Assembly (NCBI GenBank): GCA_964017045.1
Contig: OZ024807.1
Location: 10,671,893 to 10,735,892, forward strand
Source: Omphiscola glabra
Taxonomy: Eukaryota; Mollusca; Gastropoda; Lymnaeidae
Length of the DNA stretch: 64,000 nucleotides
Reading direction: 5' to 3'
In this document: one piece after another, positions 57,893 through 64,000 of the stretch
How the letters are laid out: every line of letters begins with the position of its first letter
Numbering within the stretch: the stretch's first letter is position 1
Notes under the pieces: model-generated
The model's database searches: none
What the model saw: only the letters and a program-made list of their open reading frames with translations
What the model was told of the DNA's origin: nothing
Position numbers and translations under genes: made by a program

Positions 57893-60800
57893 TCCTCCCA
57901 CCCCACTCCCTCACCAAGCTGTCAGTAACATTTAGTAGATGAAGATGGAATTTATGTTGGTCAGGACGTATTCAGACGACCCCTATTATAGGCCGTTGTT
58001 ATCATGAGTTTGAGTTGTGGAGTCTGAATTTTTAAAAAAGATATATTTGTTTATAGTGTGTGTGTACAAAAAAAGTGGTGTGGGGGGCATTTCGGATTTT
58101 TTATGATGTACACAGGGCTGGATTGGGGGAGGTGGGGTGATAAGAATAGAACAACGTCATGACTACATTCTGTATTTTGATTTACGTACTGCGACATGTC
58201 GAAGCTATTCTAAGTCTAAACACAGAATCTCTCTGCCGGCTGATTGTCACCGAATTAGCTATGCGTGTAATCCAGTGCCGCCCATGCATAGACACAACGC
58301 CAATGGAACGAGCACCTTATAATTCGGTTGTATCCACGTTATTGCAGCGATCTTTGTTTCTTACTTTCTCTTTAACCTCATTACATGGCGTGTTTGCTTG
58401 GGGTAAAATTGAAATAAATGAGAAAACGGAAATTCTAAATTTGAAAACAAAAAAAAACGAGAGCAATATCCCAACATGCATATTATAACATCATACATGT
58501 ATGTGGTACTTGCAATGCACAAAAAACAACTCATATTGACCTACTTTGGGCGTCTTCCTCTCACTCGTGATTTTCAATGGTCACGCTTCTGTTGGCGTTA
58601 TGAGATGAGGGGATAACAGGAGAAAGGAAAATGGAAATCATTAAGGATGTCGATATCAGCTTTATTACAAGAATCAGGTTTTAATCATTGAAATAATTTA
58701 TATAAGTTTTACAAAAAATATAAACATTTTTAACTATTTTATTTCAAAATAATGTTTACAATCTTTATACTTGAGGATCTCTTACTTAAGCTAATGCGGT
58801 TTATGGTTTAAATTTCGTACGGCGGTGATGAAAGAACTCGTGATCAGTCCCGTTGAAACCTGCAATATAACATTCTGCATTAGCTTTAAATAGTACTTGA
58901 TCGCAAAACTCCATGGCAGCCAAAAAAAATATTTTAATTTAAAATGGAAACAAATAAGCGGCATGCTACTTAAGATCATACCAACAGGAACTTTAGGGTA
59001 AACACGGCTTTGGACTTCCTGCCCGTCATTCAATCCCAAACGAGGGTGAAAACAGAAGGAAAAATAATCTCGCGTGCACTATGACCTCATCGAATGAGCT
59101 CAAACTCACACACGTGGGAAAGCACTCGAGACACACAACCCCCCCCCCCCCCATTACAGACACCTTTTTTTTAAAAACTCCATTTGGGTCTATGCCATTT
59201 CTCAGATCAATCATATTTCATTTTGTATCTCTACCTCCAATGTGTCTTACTTTTGTCTGTGTGTGCACTCAACGTAGCTGAGAACGGTCGAGAGTGAAAG
59301 TTAGTCAATACAGGATGTCTTCGTAGCACGTCCACGGATGGCTTGTGGGGGGAAAGCGGATTGTTCCGATATGCTGTGGGCATCATGATTTGATGAAACC
59401 CACACAGACACACACTTATACACTCGCATTGTGTACATATACATATGCAGACACCATATAAAAGCATCAATACACACAAATCAAATCAAAATATACCTTA
59501 AATATACAGACAGCTCGTTCCACTTTTCTTTCCTCAAACCTTAAGTTCTGCGCCCTCCACTCCAACTTCTTTTCCATATAATTTTTTATTGTCTCCTCAC
59601 GGTATTTTTTTGTACCTGTGGTTAGGGCGCCCAAATATTAAGAGACGCAGATCTGCAAGTCATGTAACCACAAAACCCCCTCGGTCATGAAACGGTACTC
59701 GACGTGAGCCTCGGGAAATGAATGCTGCCGCTGATGTACCAATTGACTAGCTGTTAATTCTCTAACCCAGGCCTCGCTCTTGCGTGCGGGGAAGCCCCCA
59801 TGCATGCGTGCACACACACATCTTCATTTTGGATGTGATATAACCCTCAGGGCTTAGCATCAGGCCATCTGAAGATGATGGAATGTAAGACTTAGGGGAA
59901 ATAATCAATTGATCTTCGCCCAGAATGTTCTCCCCTTGTCAATTTTGTTTTCCTTTTCATTTTCTTCGTCTTCTTCTTCTTTTGTTGGTTGATCGTTACT
60001 CTCGTTTTCTATAATATGCTTGTCACATGCTGTATAGATAGTTGGTTGTTAAAACATATATATACGTTAAGGTCATAGTATAATTATGTTAACCAACGCC
60101 CCCCCCCCCCCCTTTTTTTTTCCTCGAACATAAGAAGAACACAACAAAAATCAAAACAATGATGTATTGTGTTGTTGGTAACTGACTGCAGATGTTCGGA
60201 GAACAGGACGGGATGCATTGGAGTGCGCAACTCGGGTGACTGATGAGTTACACAAGCGTTTATTGGATTCCCTTACCAGGGATCCCAAAAACAATTTTTT
60301 AATGTCGATCGTGTGTACATCGACCTGTTAAGAAAACCACATTTTTTGAAGCCATTGCCTCCGTGAAGTCAAAGTGATCATTGTGTTTGAGGGTGATGCT
60401 GAGCAATAGCTGTTCCCACTTATGTGACGACTTAGCCCGTATTTTTACTACCGCCCCCCCCCCTCTTTTTTTTCCATTTGTCAATTTCTTGTTTTATATT
60501 CATTACTCCAATATTTTTAGTCTGGGTTCATATTAATATATATATATATACTAGATATCTAATTCATTTTCTTACCACTCTGCATTGGGTAATTTCCTAT
60601 TAGAATGCCGTCGTCCACCTACATAAATATTAAGTTTTCGAGAGACAGTAAACCTCAGCCACCGTAGTCGCACGAAGTCGCACGACATAATTCTGTCTTT
60701 AAATTTGGCGAGGGCTGAAAAAGAAAAACCCAGTATAATATAATCTATCTAGTCAAAAATGTCTGTAGTCTTAGAAGTTGAAGTTACATCTGCAAAAGTT

Positions 60801-61129
60801 AATCCAGAACAAACAAACAAAAACTAAGAAAAGAACAAATTGATTTGTTGTTGTTGTTTTTTTTAAAATGTATATGAATAACTTCATTACACTGCTTCAA
60901 CAGTTATTTTAGCATTGCGTGGCAATCTGATATTTTCTGCTTATTGTATTCTACCAGATTCTTTTTGTAACGATCATCAGTTTGAGCATTCTAAGAAATG
61001 GGGGGAAAAAAGGAACTATTCTGTTTGCCTATGTCCAAAATCTGAGCTATGTGTACCCATTGATTGCACCCCCCCCCCACCACCAATCGACTCCCCCACC
61101 CCTGCCAATGTTCGGACGTCTGCCCCCCC
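57893..61129. other. noncoding DNA, no gene recognised
   Basis: Two overlapping + frames at 58137-58488 and a - frame at 58791-59039 have ordinary composition but no domain or splice support. C-runs at 59139, 60100, 60452 and 61067; AT repeat at 60537-60550. Confidence 0.4.
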
Positions 61130-61222
61130 TCCACCACCCCACCGTCTCCTCCTCAACCACCCCACCGTCTCCTCCTCCACCACCCCACCGTCTCCTCCTC
61201 CACCACCCCACCGTCTCCTCCA
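61130..61222. repeat. 23-bp tandem repeat, 4 copies
   Basis: ACCGTCTCCTCCTCCACCAC then CCC; starts at 61141, 61164, 61187 and 61210. The Pro-rich and Gly/Trp-rich frames are artefacts. Confidence 0.93.
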
Positions 61223-62828
61223 CATGCTCTGTTTACACTGAGTGTTTATCTATGACATGCCAAGATTCGACTCCCAAACTTCCCCCTCCCCCCCCACACA
61301 CACGCACCTCCCAGTGTTTACCTGTTCAACATGTCCCACGGGGCACGAGCCTGTGATTGTGGTGACCTGGTGCAAACCTTTTTTTTTTTTTAAATTGATG
61401 CATCAAATTCCATTCTGGTCATGTCCGGAAGTTATGACTTATTGTAATATTTGATACTGCTTTTGACGAATGGATATTTACAACTCAAACATTTTTTATT
61501 ACTGGTCTTAATGGAGTGTTGTGGGTGGCTGCCGAGAAGAGGGGGGGGGGGGGTGCGTTCAGTTGCAAACATTCGTTTTGGATGTCTTTCTGACACCCCT
61601 TTTAAAGCTAAATCACATTGATTTGTGAGTGTGTGTGAGTGTGTGTTGCACATGCATGTGTCCTCACACTCTCGACTCCTCGCAGAGTGCTGACGTATGC
61701 AGTATTTTTAGAATCAAACTACATCGAGGAGGCTAGCAAAAATAAACACAGGGTTTTTTAAATAAATATTGTAATTATTTTCTTTTTTTAAATTATTTAT
61801 TTTTCAGAACATCGAAAAAAGATTTTAAAATCATCAGAGCGTTAAAATATATATTTATCACAGAGAGTGCAAAGTGGTGGGGGGGGGCCTGGATTGGGGT
61901 GGGGTGGGGGGTAAACACGGCATGTTTGTTAGGATTATATCTCTTACGTAGCATTGGCTTCCGCATATACTAGGGGAACCGAGTTAGTTGGTTTTTTTGT
62001 TTTTTTTTTAAATTGTGGACACCGCCTCCAATTTAATAAGATCTTTTGAAACATTGTCGCCGCCATTTGAATTGTTATTTTATCTTAAATATGTTAGACG
62101 CATATGCTGTCGAAACTGTTTACGATCGCTACCCCAACCCCACCACGCACACTAATATCTTGGGAATCTTTCTTCTCCGGGTTCTTAACAATATATTTTT
62201 TGTGTGTTACTACCACTCGAATATGCTGGGACGCGCTATTTAAATTATTGCTTTTCCCAAACGAACAGACTCGTTTTTCATACTTCCCATCGACTCGGGG
62301 GCCGTCGGCGACCCCTCGCCTCATCCTCGTGGCATAACATCGATCTTACCTCGTGAGATATTTATGCAAACATTACAGCCCACATTCAACAGCGCCCTTA
62401 AGCAAATCACTTTCGATTGCGATTCAGCACTTGTACACGTTTTCGTTTCTTTTTTTCGACCGAGCCCACATGATTCGTGTTTTATATTTACACGGGCGAA
62501 TAACTCTTGAACCGTTTCTGACCGCGGAGCAGGCGGCACAGCTAAGAAAGGGGACATAACGACGAAAAAAATAAAAATCCTTTTTTAATGGTGATGAGGT
62601 TTTCAAAACCGAGAAAGAGAGAAAGATGGCATCTCTGGACGTTGGGCGATGTTAAGCCGAAAGTAAGAGCGAAAAGTTGACCGCCAAGCAGGGGCTTCAG
62701 ATTTCCCTGAGCCATCGAAATAGCCTCGATGGGGTTCGTCACCAAACTTAGGACAAAAATGAAACCACCACGGGTAACTAAAGATGCTGTCGAACAAAAC
62801 AACAGAATAGAACTGTAGATTGTGAAAT
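61223..62828. other. noncoding DNA, no gene recognised
   Basis: G-runs (61541, 61876), AT-rich 61740-61860, and balanced blocks at 62090-62560 and 62590-62830 that are open on both strands. No domain was recognised. Confidence 0.35.
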
Positions 62829-62974
62829 GATCTGCATGGAGAGCGTGAATTATTTGCACGGAGAACGTGTGAAATTGTCTTCACGGGGAACATGTGAAAG
62901 TGTCTTCACGGGGAACATGTGAAAGTGTCTTCACGGGGAACATGTGAAAGTGTCTGCACGGGGAACACGTGTCG
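62829..62974. repeat. 25-bp tandem repeat, about 5 copies
   Basis: TCTTCACGGGGAACATGTGA then AAGTG; the left copies are diverged (GGAGAACGTGTGAAATTG). Confidence 0.92.
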
Positions 62975-63439
62975 TGTAACGGCATTAAAAAAAAACAAAC
63001 AACTAGTTATGATAGCCATGCCAGCGGCCCGAGGTCCGACTTAATTGCCATAAAATACATATACTTTAAATAAGATTTGGGGGGGGGGGGTTATTTAATT
63101 ATTTGCGTGGGGGGGATGCTGTTACGAAACAATTGACATACGAAAGTTCATATAACCATACACATAGTAAAAATGAGTTCATTATAGGATTTAACGGGAA
63201 GGAATTGGAGAGGAAGATAAAAAGAGGGGGGGGGGGGGTCTTGTTAGAGCGAACCTGTAGAAAGACTTGAGTTGTGAGGGCGAACATTAGGGAGTGTCAA
63301 ATGCGAGTGAGCGGTTCGTTAGACGCGGTGATAAATGCTTAAAAATGTCGACCGTTTCAAGGTCATTACAAGGTCAAACAAACAACGGTCATTTTATTTC
63401 TTTAAACAATTTTGAGATCCTTTTTTTTTTTTTTTCTGA
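62975..63439. other. noncoding DNA with G- and T-runs
   Basis: G-runs at 63079 and 63227 and a T-run at 63421-63436. Nothing else was recognised. Confidence 0.4.
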
Positions 63440-63640
63440 ATGTCCATCGGCCGACCGTCGGACTCGGCGACACGAGGTCTGAGCTCAACTCCTGGTCTGG
63501 GAAGCGAGTCATCCAGCGAGGGTGTTAACTCCGAAAGCGCTGCGAAGATAAATGAATTTGCAGACGATGGAACAAATTTTGCAGATGTGGTGGAGTCCGT
63601 CATGATTAATTTGTTTGAGAGTCGGGATGTCGTTTGGGTA
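63440..63640 (+). CDS. open segment with coding-like composition
   Basis: From ATG 63440 about 65 codons have protein-like composition: SSSEGVNSESAAKINEFADD, then GTNFADVVESVMINLFESR, before the frame runs into a G-run. It follows a T-run but no AG is well placed, so no acceptor is called. The first 70 bp (GGACTCGGCGACACGAGGTC then TGAGCTCAACTCCTGGTC) also resemble a tRNA-derived SINE head, which would make the frame fortuitous. Unresolved. Confidence 0.15.
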
Positions 63641-64000
63641 GGGGTCGGGGGGGGGGGGGGTGTGAAGGATAGACAGAGAGAGAAAAAAATTGAAATGTCT
63701 TTGAAGTGATTGATGCGCGTTGTGTATACTTTTCTTATGCTGTAAAACTTTTCAATGTTCACACGTCTCTTTGCGCACCACGTCGCTAATTATCTTTGTG
63801 CTTAAAAAAAAAAAAAAACTAAATTGCTCGCGTTATAATTTGATTGCAACACAGAAGGGCGGCGGGTATGGAAATGACGCGTGGAAAATCCAAAATATTG
63901 GCTGTCCTCTTCGGAATGGGAAAAAAAAACAAGGATATTTTAAAAAATTTTTTTTACTGAATACAAATTAGAGCGAAACAAGAAGTTGTACATATTTTTA
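63641..64000. other. noncoding DNA to window end
   Basis: Begins with a G-run (63647-63660) and includes an A-run near 63806. Nothing was recognised. Confidence 0.4.

Noticed and set aside
57385..57928. Pro/Ser/His-rich frames
   Set aside because: They follow a 48-51 bp minisatellite; two frames are open in parallel.
58137..58488. Two overlapping + frames of ordinary composition
   Set aside because: They compete with each other over the same bases and have neither splice sites nor a recognisable domain.
1..64000. tRNA genes
   Set aside because: No segment combined an A-box, B-box and a foldable acceptor stem. The only B-box-like matches sit in SINE-like or SPIN sequence.
1..64000. CRISPR array among the tandem repeats
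   Set aside because: Repeats are contiguous without unique spacers, and the DNA is animal-like.
1..64000. Endogenous viral sequence
   Set aside because: No viral polymerase, capsid or envelope-like translation was recognised in any frame.

Overview
This is eukaryotic genomic DNA, almost certainly from an animal. It has no dense ORF layout, no operons and no CRISPR array. It does have moderate GC, many microsatellites and minisatellites, hAT-type DNA transposon remnants, splice-site-bounded short open segments, and one 200-N scaffold gap (8649-8848). The presence of two elements with the ends and interior of the horizontally transferred SPIN hAT family, plus the general repeat style, is compatible with a mollusc (SPIN is known from the snail Lymnaea as well as tetrapods and a bug). 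The species cannot be fixed from the sequence alone. No complete protein-coding gene is visible, and nearly all long open frames are translations of tandem repeats.

Layout. 0-4 kb: pyrimidine-rich DNA, a 37-bp minisatellite with higher-order structure, a G-rich tract and a 29-bp array. About 4.5-4.75 kb: the best gene signal, an exon on the + strand with a good acceptor, an in-frame stop just before an ATG, a signal-peptide-like coding stretch and a phase-1 donor. 4.75-26.8 kb: noncoding DNA with about ten tandem arrays and the gap. 26.8-27.7 kb: an inverted SPIN-like element, then a second splice-bounded exon (27590-27670) whose phase is compatible with the first. 28-39 kb: noncoding DNA with a CRE-rich inverted repeat, a 600-bp 15-bp-unit array, tetranucleotide and CT tracts. 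40-41.4 kb: a cluster of hAT-type MITE ends. 41.6-55 kb: large arrays (18, 26, 40 and 15 bp units), a retroelement-like fragment and an intact SPIN-like copy with a perfect 8-bp target duplication (50852-51063). 57.1-57.33 kb: a TATA-less promoter-like block with NRF1- and ETS-like sites leading to a short Kozak ATG and a donor. 57.4-64 kb: more arrays and noncoding DNA.

Reading: most of the window behaves like a large intron or intergenic region of one or more + strand genes, with coding parts confined to tiny exons. The exon calls are sequence-only predictions. Blocks with balanced composition and no repeats (for example 9.7-10.55, 21.5-21.8, 26.2-26.5, 44.27-44.43, 53.8-54.0 and 56.7-56.9 kb) are the most likely places for conserved regulatory DNA.
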